This document shows, piece after piece, positions 8,352 to 16,821 of a stretch of DNA of 64,000 nucleotides. This stretch comes from Krasilnikovia cinnamomea (GTDB taxonomy: Bacteria; Actinomycetota; Actinomycetes; Mycobacteriales; Micromonosporaceae): positions 2,728,001 to 2,792,000 of the forward strand of contig NZ_SHKY01000001.1 in NCBI RefSeq assembly GCF_004217545.1. Direction: 5' to 3'. Position 1 is the stretch's first letter; every line of letters begins with the position of its first letter. The translations under genes and the position numbers were made by a program. The notes below the pieces were generated by a model. It had not been told where the DNA came from. It made no database searches and worked only from the letters and a program-made list of their open reading frames with translations.

Positions 8352-9608
8352 GTGCAGAGCAGTCCGGAGCGGGTACTGGCCGGTATCTTGGATGCCGCAG
8401 AGAACGCGCCGCCGGTGGACGCGGTGGAGGCGGTCACCAGAGAGCTCGCCGCGGCGCTGAACGCCCGTACCGTCTCGTTCCTGATCGCCGATCTCAGCGG
8501 CCGGGCGCTGGTCCGGCTGGCCAACCTGCCGGCCGACGGTGCCGGCGGGCAACGGCGCGAGGGTGACGAGGTCGCCACCGTCATGCCCTTCGACGGCGGT
8601 CCCGCCGAGCAGGCGCTGCGCACCCAGACGGTGCAAACCCTGGCGCAACCCGACGGCTGGACGGTGCTGGCCCCGGTCACCGACCGCGGGGAGGTGATCG
8701 GCCTGCTGGAGATGACTCTGCCGGACGAGCCGGCCCCGGGGGTGCTGCCGGAGATCGCTCGCACGGCGCACGCGCTGGCGTTCGTGGTGATCGCCAACCG
8801 GCGGCATACCGACCTGTTCGAGTGGGGACAACGCACCACCCCGTTCACGCTGTCCGCGGAGATCCAGCGCCGTCTGCTGCCCGGCTCCTACACCTGTGAG
8901 GCCAGCGCGTTCACCTTGTCCGGTTGGCTGGAGCCCGCCGCGAGTATCGCCGGGGACACCTTCGACTACAGCCTGGCCCGCGACACGCTGTACTTCAGCG
9001 TCACCGACGCGATGGGCCATGGGGTGGCCAGCGCGCTGACGGCCACGCTCGGCGTAGGCAGCCTGCGCAACACCCGCCGTCGCGGGGCCACCCTGACCGA
9101 ACAGGCCGACGCAGCGAACGCCGCACTGGCCGAGAACGCCGTCGTCCCGGGCGGCTATGTCACCGCGGTACTCGGCCGCCTCGACCTGCGCACCGGGGAG
9201 TGCTCGCTGCTCAACGCCGGGCACGTGCCACCGCTACTCGTCCGCGACGGCGACACCCGGCAGCTGCCGCTACCCGGCAACTTCCCCCTGGGTATGTTCC
9301 CCGAGGCCGGCTTCCACGGCGCAGAGATCACGCTGCGCGCGGGGGACCGCCTTGTCCTGTTCACCGACGGCATGCGCGAACGCAGAGCCGCCAGCCTGAA
9401 CCTCCCCGCACGGCTGCGGGAGATGACGGCGCTGCACCCGCGGGAGGCCGCCCGCGCGCTGGCCGACGCCGTACTCGAGATCGCCGGACCGGACCTGGAC
9501 GACGACGCCACCCTGCTGATCGTCGACTGGCACAGCGGGCACAGCGCGCAACGCAGTACCAGCGCCGGCGCCGACCAGGCGCGGACCAGCGCGCCGCTGC
9601 CCCATTGA
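8352..9608 (+). CDS. GAF-PP2C (SpoIIE-type) serine phosphatase
   Basis: A 418-residue regulator. Residues 1-160 look like a GAF sensor (VEAVTRELAAALNARTVSFLIAD). Residues 180-400 form a PPM/SpoIIE phosphatase: SAEIQRRLLPG, the metal-site block IAGDTFDYSL (an aspartate where RsbU has GGDxYD), VTDAMGHGVASAL, NAGHVPPLLV, and LVLFTDGMRERR with a DDDATLLIVDW end. It would dephosphorylate a phospho-STAS antagonist and so release a sigma factor. A STAS gene abuts it convergently (the two stop codons are adjacent) and an HATPase anti-sigma gene follows, giving an RsbU/V/W-like set. The GTG start follows GTAGGG. The signal sensed is unknown. Confidence 0.9.
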   Translation: MQSSPERVLAGILDAAENAPPVDAVEAVTRELAAALNARTVSFLIADLSGRALVRLANLPADGAGGQRREGDEVATVMPFDGGPAEQALRTQTVQTLAQPDGWTVLAPVTDRGEVIGLLEMTLPDEPAPGVLPEIARTAHALAFVVIANRRHTDLFEWGQRTTPFTLSAEIQRRLLPGSYTCEASAFTLSGWLEPAASIAGDTFDYSLARDTLYFSVTDAMGHGVASALTATLGVGSLRNTRRRGATLTEQADAANAALAENAVVPGGYVTAVLGRLDLRTGECSLLNAGHVPPLLVRDGDTRQLPLPGNFPLGMFPEAGFHGAEITLRAGDRLVLFTDGMRERRAASLNLPARLREMTALHPREAARALADAVLEIAGPDLDDDATLLIVDWHSGHSAQRSTSAGADQARTSAPLPH

Positions 9609-9977
9609 CTAGCCGCTGGTCCCGGCGTCCGCCGGCCGCCCATCAGCCGAGGCCGCCTCGACACTGTCATAGACGGCAATGACCCGATCGACCGACGTGA
9701 TCTCCAGGACGCTGCGCACGGCGGGCTGCACTGCGGCGAGTCCCAACCGGCCGCCGGCCTCCCGCAACGCCTTGTAAGCGGTCACCAGCGCACCCAGCGC
9801 GCTGGAATCCATGAAGCTGACCCCGGCGAGATCCACCACCACCCGGCGGTCCCCCGCGTCGATCAGCCGTTGCAGACCCGCACCCAACTGCGCGGACGTG
9901 GCCATGTCCAACTCGCCGCGGACCTCCACCACGGTGCAGTTCCTGCCGGGCCGGGCCGCCATCAGCAGATCCACCAC
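9609..9977 (-). CDS. STAS-domain anti-sigma factor antagonist
   Basis: A 122-residue single STAS domain. It contains VVEVRGELDMATS and the phosphorylation loop VVDLAGVSFMDSSALGALV with the conserved Asp-Ser-Ser, so it can be phosphorylated like SpoIIAA/RsbV. Unphosphorylated, it would bind the HATPase kinase/anti-sigma factor and free the sigma factor. The stop codon abuts that of the PP2C gene, which is transcribed toward it. The HATPase gene lies about 190 bp upstream in the opposite direction. Partner assignment is by proximity only. Confidence 0.9.
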   Translation of the reverse strand: MVDLLMAARPGRNCTVVEVRGELDMATSAQLGAGLQRLIDAGDRRVVVDLAGVSFMDSSALGALVTAYKALREAGGRLGLAAVQPAVRSVLEITSVDRVIAVYDSVEAASADGRPADAGTSG

Positions 9978-10164
9978 AACCTCCCCGCCTTGATGATCCG
10001 CCTCAACCCCTCTTGCAGCAGGTCAGCGACTAGCGTGGGCAGTAACTGTTGTCGGTTAATGTCACCACACTCGGGTACTGCCGTCCAGAAGGAGCGCAGT
10101 ATCGCCCACTGCGCGACACCGCAAACAGACGCGGCCCAGCAACCGGCCGAGCAGGAGCAGCGCA

Positions 10165-10587
10165 GTGCACGTCACCACGAGGCTGTCGTTACCCCGGCAC
10201 CCGTCCACCGTGACCCGCGCCCGCCAGGTACTCACCACCCTGTTGAGCCTCACCGGAGCCGATGAGGAAGTGCGCGGAAACCTCGCTGTGCTCATCTCCG
10301 AAGCGTGCGCGAACGCCGTGACGCACTCCGATCCCGATAGCACCGTCGACGTCGCGATCGTCATCGACGACGACAACTGCCAGATCGAGATCAGCAACCG
10401 CGGCACCGCCCCGGACGGTGCGGGACTCGACGCCGGCCTGCCCGCTGATCCCCTCGCCCTCGGCGGGCGCGGGCTGCCCTTCATCGCCGCACTCGCCGAC
10501 AGCGCCGCCTTCGTGACTGTGCGGCCCGGCCAAGTGTTGCTACGCATGCGGAAGTACCTCTTCGCGAGCCAACTACCGCAGTCCTGA
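10165..10587 (+). CDS. RsbW-like HATPase anti-sigma factor/kinase
   Basis: A 140-residue GHKL ATP-binding protein. It has the N-box LISEACANAVTHS, a G1 region IEISNRGTAP and G2 GGRGLPFI, and the N-terminal LPRHPSTVTRARQ segment typical of HATPase_c_2 proteins. It would phosphorylate a STAS antagonist and bind a sigma factor. It is GTG-started at 10165 and encoded between the STAS gene and the ECF sigma operon. No SigB-type sigma factor lies in the window, so its sigma partner may be elsewhere. The G1 motif lacks the usual Asp-x-Gly, a modest departure. Confidence 0.85.
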   Translation: MHVTTRLSLPRHPSTVTRARQVLTTLLSLTGADEEVRGNLAVLISEACANAVTHSDPDSTVDVAIVIDDDNCQIEISNRGTAPDGAGLDAGLPADPLALGGRGLPFIAALADSAAFVTVRPGQVLLRMRKYLFASQLPQS

Positions 10588-10772
10588 CACGCAACGCCGC
10601 ACCGGCTCCCGCGACACATTCGCGACCGCCTGCACCTGCCGGGTACCGGCGGGTGCCACGACCGTGCTGACTGGCGGCATCGGCGCTGGTCACCGCAGCG
10701 ATCCCGGCGCGAAGAGGTGCGAACACTTTCGTGGCCAGCGGCGAAGAGGGGTTGAGAGGATGGTGACAGCCG

Positions 10773-11438
10773 ATGGAGACGGACGTGGATGTGGACCTGA
10801 GTCGCTACGCCCGAGACGCGCCCGTCATCGCCACCCAACACGGCGATGGCATGACGCGGGTCAACGGAAGCGGGCGCGGCGACGCCACGTTTCCCACGGA
10901 CGCCGAGAAGATCGCTCAGGCCAAGCGGTCGCCGGAGCATTTCGCGGCGGTTTTCGACCGGCACTACCGGCGGATCTATGCCTACGCGGCGCGGCGATTG
11001 GGACCTGATCTGGCCGAGGACGTCGCGTCGGAGACGTTCATGGTCGCTTTCAGCCGCATCGACGGCTACGACATGAGCTACCCGGATGCCGCGCCGTGGT
11101 TGTACGGCATCGCGTCCAACCTGATCGCTCGTCAGGGGCGAGCCGAGTCGAAGCGGTACAAGACGCTGGCGAAGCTGTCGCCGGACGAGGCGGTCGGCGC
11201 CCACGACGACGCGGTCGCCGGGCGGCTCGACGCCGCGACGGCGAAGGGCCGGCTGGCGCGGGCGCTGCGCCGGCTGTCCGCGGCCAATCGCGACGTGCTG
11301 CTGCTGGTGGCGTGGGCCGGGCTCAGTCAGCCCGAGGTGGCAGCGGCGCTGGGCATTCCGGCCGGCACGGTCCGGTCACGGTTGCACCGCGCGCGGCAGG
11401 AAATGCGTACGGCACTTGGGGGAAGGACTTTTCAGTGA
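10773..11438 (+). CDS. ECF RNA polymerase sigma factor
   Basis: A 221-residue sigma-70 family protein. Region 2 covers about residues 60-120 (FAAVFDRHYRRIYAYAARR, DLAEDVASETFMVAFSRI) and region 4 about 160-215 (LSQPEVAAALGIPAGTVRSRLHRARQEM). The N-terminal extension of about 50 residues is unusual; a later start (MTRVNGSG) is possible. It directs RNA polymerase to a stress regulon. The stop codon overlaps the GTG start of the next gene by four bases (GTGA), so the two are translationally coupled. That gene is the likely membrane regulator. Confidence 0.93.
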   Translation: METDVDVDLSRYARDAPVIATQHGDGMTRVNGSGRGDATFPTDAEKIAQAKRSPEHFAAVFDRHYRRIYAYAARRLGPDLAEDVASETFMVAFSRIDGYDMSYPDAAPWLYGIASNLIARQGRAESKRYKTLAKLSPDEAVGAHDDAVAGRLDAATAKGRLARALRRLSAANRDVLLLVAWAGLSQPEVAAALGIPAGTVRSRLHRARQEMRTALGGRTFQ

Positions 11439-12433
11439 ACGAGATCGACGTACTTCAGGATGTTTTCGGACCGGACGAGGCCCCTTCGTTGGCGGCGCAC
11501 GACCGGGCCCGGGCGGCACTGCTCGATCGGTTGAGCGGTCCCGCCCCGGTGGTCCGCCGGCGGCCCCGCTGGACGTTGCGGATCGCCGCGGCCGTCCTGA
11601 CCGCGGCGGCCGCGACCGTCGGTGTCGTGGCGGTGGAGAACCTCAACACGGCTACGCCGGGCACCACCGGGCGCAACGGCGACAAGCCGCCCGTCGCCGG
11701 CCGTCCGGTGCTCCCGACGCTGCCGTTCGCCAAGCCCGCCGCGGCGGCCGAGGTGCTGGAGAACGCGGCGTTCACGGCCGCGCTGAAGCCGTGGGTGAAG
11801 CCGCGTCCCGACCAGTTCGCCTACATCGAGCGGACGCAGACCTTCAACGACCCGAAACTCGACGCCAAGGAGCCGAACGCGGCGCTGGTGAAGGGCAAGA
11901 CCCATGAGACTCGCCTGGAGTCGTGGGTGCGCATCGACGGCAAGGTCCATGCCGGCCGGACCGACGGTGGAAAGCTCGACGTCGCGGACGGGACGCATTT
12001 CGCGACGAGTCCGTACGACGAGCTGGCCGGGCTGACCTCGCCGGAGAAGATCGACCGGTATCTCGCGAAGCCGAAGAGGTCCGGCTGGTCCGATCCGGGC
12101 ATGATGATCCTGCAGGAGGTTCTCCCGCCGGACGTCGAGGCCGCGGTCTTCCGCTGGTACGCCCGCAAGCCCGGCGTGAAGATCGACACCAACGCCGTCA
12201 ACCTCGACGGACGGCCGGCGGTCGCGGTGACGATCAGTGTCGACGGCTGGGTCAACGACGATTTCCTGTTCGACCCGAAGACCTACCAGTTGATCGGCCT
12301 GCGCTCAGTGGTCGTGAAGGACCACGTCTCCGAGGCGCTCGACGGAACCAACCGGTTCAAGAAGGGCGACGTGCTGAATCTGGAGATCCGTATCCGGGCC
12401 GGGATCGTGGACAAGGTAGGCGACACGGTCTGA
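11435..12433 (+). CDS. CU044_5270-family membrane protein, probable sigma regulator
   Basis: A 332-residue protein. Residues 1-45 are cytoplasmic (NEIDVLQDVFGPDEAPS), one membrane segment spans about 48-70 (LRIAAAVLTAAAATVGVVAV), and the rest is extracellular. The GTG start at 11435 overlaps the sigma-factor stop. CU044_5270-type proteins are typically encoded directly after ECF sigma factors in actinobacteria. By position and topology it may act as the anti-sigma or as an envelope sensor. No zinc-binding HxxxCxxC motif is visible. A strong terminator follows, closing a two-gene operon. Confidence 0.8.
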   Translation: MNEIDVLQDVFGPDEAPSLAAHDRARAALLDRLSGPAPVVRRRPRWTLRIAAAVLTAAAATVGVVAVENLNTATPGTTGRNGDKPPVAGRPVLPTLPFAKPAAAAEVLENAAFTAALKPWVKPRPDQFAYIERTQTFNDPKLDAKEPNAALVKGKTHETRLESWVRIDGKVHAGRTDGGKLDVADGTHFATSPYDELAGLTSPEKIDRYLAKPKRSGWSDPGMMILQEVLPPDVEAAVFRWYARKPGVKIDTNAVNLDGRPAVAVTISVDGWVNDDFLFDPKTYQLIGLRSVVVKDHVSEALDGTNRFKKGDVLNLEIRIRAGIVDKVGDTV

Positions 12434-12444
12434 CACGCCTCCAG

Positions 12445-12476
12445 CCGGCCCGCCCGGAGTGATCCGGGCGGGCCGG
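12445..12476 (+). terminator. Terminator of the ECF operon
   Basis: Perfect 14-bp stem CCGGCCCGCCCGGA with a GTGA loop, 11 bp after the stop. Confidence 0.88.
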
Positions 12477-12586
12477 TTGAACGATCTCTGCCCGGACGCC
12501 CGCGGGGGAATCAAAGGTCAGGCGTTTAGACAAGGGTCACAGCTCGCCGAACTTCAAGCGGCAGGCCGCGGGCCGAACAGTGGGAC

Positions 12587-13396
12587 ATGCCTAACCTGAA
12601 CCAATCGGCCGTGCGCGGCCGACGTAGCTTCCTGGCCCTGCTCGGCGCGGGCGCGGCCGCCCTCGCGGTGGCTGCCTCCACGAGCCTGTCGGCGCCCGCC
12701 ATGGCCGCCACGACGCCCGTCACCGACACCGGCACCGACCTGGCGGGCTGGACCACCGTCGTCGGTGACGGCATCTACGCGGCGGCCGGCCAGGCGCCGG
12801 TGAACGCGGCCGACATCACCACCGAGCACCGCGGCGCCGACTCCCGGCTGCGCTCCAACATCCTCAACCGCGGGATCATGGCGCACAACATCACGTACAA
12901 GCCGGTCGTCGACGCGTCCATGATGACGCTCGTCCACCAGGCCAGCTACTCCTTCCAGATGCCGTTCGTGCCGTCCACGGCCGGCGGCCCCCGCAACGCC
13001 CAGACCGTCGAGGGTGGACTGTTCGTCTGGGACGGCGCGAACACCCGCTACGACTACGGCACCGCGTTCCAGTGGGTCCTCAACCCGTGGGACGCGAACT
13101 TCGGCAAGATCCGCGTGTGGACCGGCAGTTCCTGGTCGGCGGCCGGCTACCTGAAGCCGGACACGGCCTGGCACCAGGTCTCCTTCCTCGTGGACCCGAG
13201 CGGCCAGCGGGTGGAACTGTCCATCGACGGCACCCAGATTCCGGCGCCGTTCTCCCGGACGACCAAGAACGGATGGGGCACCGAGGTCGCGGCGCGCCTG
13301 CAGGCCGAGGCGATCTCGCTCTGGCCGGGGTCCACGGCGACGTGGGGCCCGCAGCACGAGGTGCTGGTCAAGGACTGGTCCTGGACCCGGTCGTAG
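12587..13396 (+). CDS. Tat-type exported protein, LamG-like
   Basis: A 269-residue protein with a probable twin-arginine signal (RGRRSFLALLG at 9-19, cleavage near SAPAMAA). The mature part begins with a strand-rich region and contains WHQVSFLVDPSGQRVELSIDG, which resembles the core of LamG/concanavalin-like jelly-roll domains. No catalytic motif is recognised, so it may bind a polysaccharide or be a lyase-like protein. Monocistronic: terminators lie on both sides. The start ATG was chosen for the complete signal peptide. The fold assignment is tentative. Confidence 0.7.
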   Translation: MPNLNQSAVRGRRSFLALLGAGAAALAVAASTSLSAPAMAATTPVTDTGTDLAGWTTVVGDGIYAAAGQAPVNAADITTEHRGADSRLRSNILNRGIMAHNITYKPVVDASMMTLVHQASYSFQMPFVPSTAGGPRNAQTVEGGLFVWDGANTRYDYGTAFQWVLNPWDANFGKIRVWTGSSWSAAGYLKPDTAWHQVSFLVDPSGQRVELSIDGTQIPAPFSRTTKNGWGTEVAARLQAEAISLWPGSTATWGPQHEVLVKDWSWTRS

Positions 13397-13411
13397 GCAC
13401 CTGTTGATCTA

Positions 13412-13448
13412 ATCAGGGTCGGTTCCCGCGTGGGGAACCGGCCCTGAT
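13412..13448. terminator. Bidirectional terminator
   Basis: 16-bp stem ATCAGGGTCGGTTCCC with 13433-13448, one G-U pair, 5-base loop, followed by GCTTT. It serves the exported protein and possibly the convergent AraC gene. Confidence 0.85.
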
Positions 13449-13524
13449 GCTTTGTGCCGTCGGGCCGGAGCCGCCCGGCGTCCGCGTCAGTTGCGCAGGG
13501 TGTAGCTGGGTCCTCGAGGCTGGG

Positions 13525-14523
13525 TCAGGAGCGCAGCGTCTTGGCGGGTGGTTGGCCGTAGGCCCGGTGGTAGGCGGCGGCGAAGCGGTGCGCACGCGCG
13601 TACCCCCATCGGGCGGCGACGGCGGCGACCGTGGTGCCGTCGCCGGGCTCGGCCCCGTGCAGTTCCTCGTGCGCGCGGGCCATCCGGACCTGGCGCAGGT
13701 AGCCGATCGGTGTGATGTCGCGGTGGCGCCGGAACGCGTAGTGCAGCGTGCGCGGCACCACCCCGGCCGCGTCGGCGATGTCGGTCAGGGTGATCGGCCG
13801 GTCGGCGTTGGCGTCGATGAAGGCCAGTGCCTTACGGACCGTCGCGGGCGTGGCCGGATCGCGGGGCGTACGAAGCTCGGTGGTCATCGTGGTGTTCGGA
13901 AACGTCGTCAGCACGCTCGCCGCGACCAGCTGCTCGGCCGCGGTCCGCAGCAGCGGAGGATCCAGCGCACGGCTGTAGATGCCGGACTGTACGTAGGTCG
14001 CGGTGGTCAGCCACTGCCGTTCGGCCTCGGCCGACACCGGCGGCAGGGCGGTGAAGCGCACCTGCGCCCGGTCCAGCCCGGTGGTCTCCTCGGCCACCCG
14101 CAGCAGCGCGTCCAGGGTCACGCTGACGCTGGCGACTTGGTTGCAGTCGAACCAGCCGCGCAAACCGTAGGGCGGGAACAGCAGCGTGTCCCGCGCGCCG
14201 GCCCGTACCTCGCCGCCGGCCCACCGCACCAGGGCGTTTCCGGAGATCCAGTGTCCGATGGAGACGTGGGAGAGCGGCGGGCAGTCGACATCGACGGTCA
14301 CCGCGGTGTACCGGGTCCGGACGAATTGGATACCGCCGAGGGCGCCGTACTCGCCGGCGAAGCTGGACCCCCGGGCCCGGGGACGTACCCGTTGCTCGTA
14401 ATCGGTGTAGCGGGCGGCGATCCAGTCCCGGAACTCGTCGGGGTGGTGGGTGGCGAACCGGGCGATGTGCGGGGGCGGCCCGGCGCCGACCTCGTGGGGT
14501 GGGTCGGCAGGCTGGTCCGGCAT
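13525..14523 (-). CDS. AraC-family transcriptional regulator
   Basis: A 332-residue regulator. The C-terminal 100 residues hold two helix-turn-helix motifs (ITLTDIADAAGVVPRTLHYAF and VAAVAARWGYARAHRFAAAY) ending YGQPPAKTLRS. The N-terminal 200 residues match the AraC_binding_2-like sensor part seen in actinobacterial regulators of this type. The second AraC gene (19741-20715) has the same design. It is divergent from the HATPase gene at 14769. Ligand and targets are not evident. Confidence 0.9.
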   Translation of the reverse strand: MPDQPADPPHEVGAGPPPHIARFATHHPDEFRDWIAARYTDYEQRVRPRARGSSFAGEYGALGGIQFVRTRYTAVTVDVDCPPLSHVSIGHWISGNALVRWAGGEVRAGARDTLLFPPYGLRGWFDCNQVASVSVTLDALLRVAEETTGLDRAQVRFTALPPVSAEAERQWLTTATYVQSGIYSRALDPPLLRTAAEQLVAASVLTTFPNTTMTTELRTPRDPATPATVRKALAFIDANADRPITLTDIADAAGVVPRTLHYAFRRHRDITPIGYLRQVRMARAHEELHGAEPGDGTTVAAVAARWGYARAHRFAAAYHRAYGQPPAKTLRS

Positions 14524-14768
14524 GGCGCCTCCACGGGCGGCACGGTTCGGCGGCGAACCTCAGCACCGGTCTCGCCCCCGGTCGCAAGGACATATCCACC
14601 CTCGCATGCCCGGCGGGACCTGGAAAGCCGCCGCAGCTCGGAGGCGACCCACGGCGGCTTGGGGCACTTCGCCCTGTTTAGATACGCCGATGCCGTGGGA
14701 CTCTGAGTGAGGTCCCGTCGCCGCGGCCGACCACCGCCCGTCCGGCTCGTCGATCCCCTGGGGGAGTC

Positions 14769-15650
14769 ATGAGGCGCGATCAGCCACCGTTCCTGCTGTC
14801 CAGCGCCCACCGGCGCGTCGGCGCGACGGCAGCCCGCCAGCAGGCCGTCACGGTCCTGGGGGACTTCGACACCGCCCTGGCCGAGGTCGCCGTGCACGGC
14901 CGCTGGGACGCCGGCCTGAAGACCGTGACGGCCGAGGTCCTGTGCTCCTGCCTGGTCGCTCAGCCCGCCGGGGTCATCATCGATCTGCATGATCTGGGGG
15001 ATCCGGCCGGCGCCAGTGCCGCGCTGTGGGGCGCCGCCCGCCTCTGGGGTGCTCACACTCCGCCGCCGGTGCCGGTGGTGGTGTGCCTGCCCACCGCGGC
15101 GCCACTGGCGGCGATCCTCACCCGGTGCGGTGCCCGGTGGGACGTGCCCGTCTACGCCTCGGTCCCGGAGGCCCGCGCGACCCTGCGGAATCGCACCGCT
15201 CCGGCCGACCGGCTGGTCCTGCACGTGGCCCCCGACGTCGAGGCCCTGCCGCTGGTCACGCAGACCGTCGGCGTCGCGTGCACCACGTGGCGGCTGCCCG
15301 CCCTGTCCCGCCCGGTCACCGCCGTGCTGACCGAACTGGTCGCCAACGCGATAGAGCACGCCCGCACCCACATCGACGTCGCCGTCACCCGCCACCCGAC
15401 CGGCCTGCACGTGGCCGTCCAGGACCACGATCGCCGGTATCCGTCCCTGCCCCGCGACGTCGCGGGCGATCCCGGCGATCCCGCCCGTCGGGGCTACGGG
15501 CTGCGTCTGGTGCACTCCACCACGGCCGCCTGGGGGGCGCTGCCGACCCGCACCGGCAAGATCGTCTGGGCGACTCTCACGGCGGCGCAGGGCGTCACCC
15601 GCGCCCGGCAGAAGCCCAACCGGACCCCGCTCGGGCAGCGTCGCACCTAG
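14769..15650 (+). CDS. STAS-like/HATPase fusion regulator
   Basis: A 293-residue protein. The N-terminal half has a STAS-like fold pattern (VAVHGRWDAGL, GVIIDLHDLGDPAGASAAL) but no DSS phosphorylation loop. The C-terminal half is a GHKL ATPase with N-box VTAVLTELVANAIEHA and G2 RRGYGLRLV; the G1 site reads VQDHDRRYP instead of the usual Asp-x-Gly. It probably works as an anti-sigma/kinase-type regulator. RBS GGGGGAG precedes ATG. Its stop codon and that of the methylase on the other strand share one CTAG palindrome. Confidence 0.75.
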   Translation: MRRDQPPFLLSSAHRRVGATAARQQAVTVLGDFDTALAEVAVHGRWDAGLKTVTAEVLCSCLVAQPAGVIIDLHDLGDPAGASAALWGAARLWGAHTPPPVPVVVCLPTAAPLAAILTRCGARWDVPVYASVPEARATLRNRTAPADRLVLHVAPDVEALPLVTQTVGVACTTWRLPALSRPVTAVLTELVANAIEHARTHIDVAVTRHPTGLHVAVQDHDRRYPSLPRDVAGDPGDPARRGYGLRLVHSTTAAWGALPTRTGKIVWATLTAAQGVTRARQKPNRTPLGQRRT

Positions 15651-16576
15651 GGCAGTGTTGACAGCCGCGCCATCGCCGCCTCGGCACCACCCAGGCGGTC
15701 GACGAGTGCGGGCGAGAGGTACAGCGATTCCACCGTGTGGTGATCGAGGCCGTTGAGCGTCGCCTGGGAGGACTTTCCCGCGTACAGGTGCAGGTGGAGG
15801 AGACCCAGGCTCTCCGGAATGGGCTCCCCGTAGCGCTTGGTCCCGGTGGCGCCGTCGTACGAAAGCAAGAAGGACGTGCCCCGGCCCACCGCCTCGGCCA
15901 GGTGCCGGACGAAGCAGTCGCGGTCGAGCCCGGCCATGTACCGGTGGTCGCGCGTGCGGGAGACCCCCTGATAGGGCGGATCCATGTAGACGACATCCCG
16001 GTCGGCCGCACCGAGCAGCATGTCCGGGTAGCCACCGGCGGCGGCGACCGTCGAGGGATTCAGCGTACGTGAAGTGCCGGTGATCCTGGCCCGCATGGTC
16101 TCGGGCTTCGCGCCCAGGCGGCGGTGATCGGCGCCCTGGTTGAAGGCACCGTCCCGGTTGTACCGGACGGCGGCCTTGACGCACCGCGCCAGCAGGTACA
16201 GCAGGAAATGGGGCTCGCCGGTGGCGTTGAACTTCGCGCGAATCTCGTCGTAGTAGGCGCGCGGATCCGTGTGCTGCTCATACCAGAGACGCTCGTAGTC
16301 GTCCGCCAGCGCGGCGGGCTCCTCCAGTATCCGGACCCACAGCGCGATCAGTGGCTCATTGATGTCGCCGATCCGGGCCGCGCGCGGAATGCCCACATGC
16401 TGCGCGGCGATCGTGATCGCCGCCGAACCGGCGAACGGCTCGACGAGCGTGTCGGTGTCGGAGGGCAGCAACGGGACGATCGCGTGCGCGAGTTGGCGCT
16501 TGCTGCCCTGGTAGGGGATCGCATGGGGCACGTTCCCGAGCGCGGCGAGTCGCCGGGGCGGCACGGCGTTACCCAT
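15647..16576 (-). CDS. D12-class DNA adenine methyltransferase (orphan)
   Basis: A 309-residue Dam-like N6-adenine methyltransferase. It has motif X YQGSKRQL near 22, motif I VEPFAGSAAITIAA near 45, and motif IV MDPPYQGVSRTR near 198. No restriction endonuclease is adjacent, so it is a solitary methylase, possibly with a regulatory or mobile-element origin. The frame is open to 16681, but the M at 16576 gives the conventional family length. No strong ribosome site supports either start. The flanking genes are regulators. Recognition sequence unknown. Confidence 0.88.
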   Translation of the reverse strand: MGNAVPPRRLAALGNVPHAIPYQGSKRQLAHAIVPLLPSDTDTLVEPFAGSAAITIAAQHVGIPRAARIGDINEPLIALWVRILEEPAALADDYERLWYEQHTDPRAYYDEIRAKFNATGEPHFLLYLLARCVKAAVRYNRDGAFNQGADHRRLGAKPETMRARITGTSRTLNPSTVAAAGGYPDMLLGAADRDVVYMDPPYQGVSRTRDHRYMAGLDRDCFVRHLAEAVGRGTSFLLSYDGATGTKRYGEPIPESLGLLHLHLYAGKSSQATLNGLDHHTVESLYLSPALVDRLGGAEAAMARLSTLP

Positions 16577-16821
16577 CACGCCGGTCAGTCTGCCGCACCG
16601 GGGGAAGCTTTGGTCGCGCCGGCGCGGGCCGCGCAGCGTGTCCTCGTGAGCGCTGCAGCCCCTTTGTCCCGATTCATCCACTACGTCAGTGGCGGTCGCC
16701 GACCGGTCAGCGCATGCCGTCGGCCACCCCGGCGGGCACGGGTGTCGAACGGCTCAGGGCAACTGCTTCAGGGTGCGCCGCCACGGCCGATGGAGGAACG
16801 GATGCATGGGAGGGGTGAGCC

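Noticed and set aside
13447..14706. Long plus-strand frame opposite the AraC gene
   Set aside because: Antisense to a clear AraC protein; translation is Arg/Gly/Val/Pro-rich with no domain.
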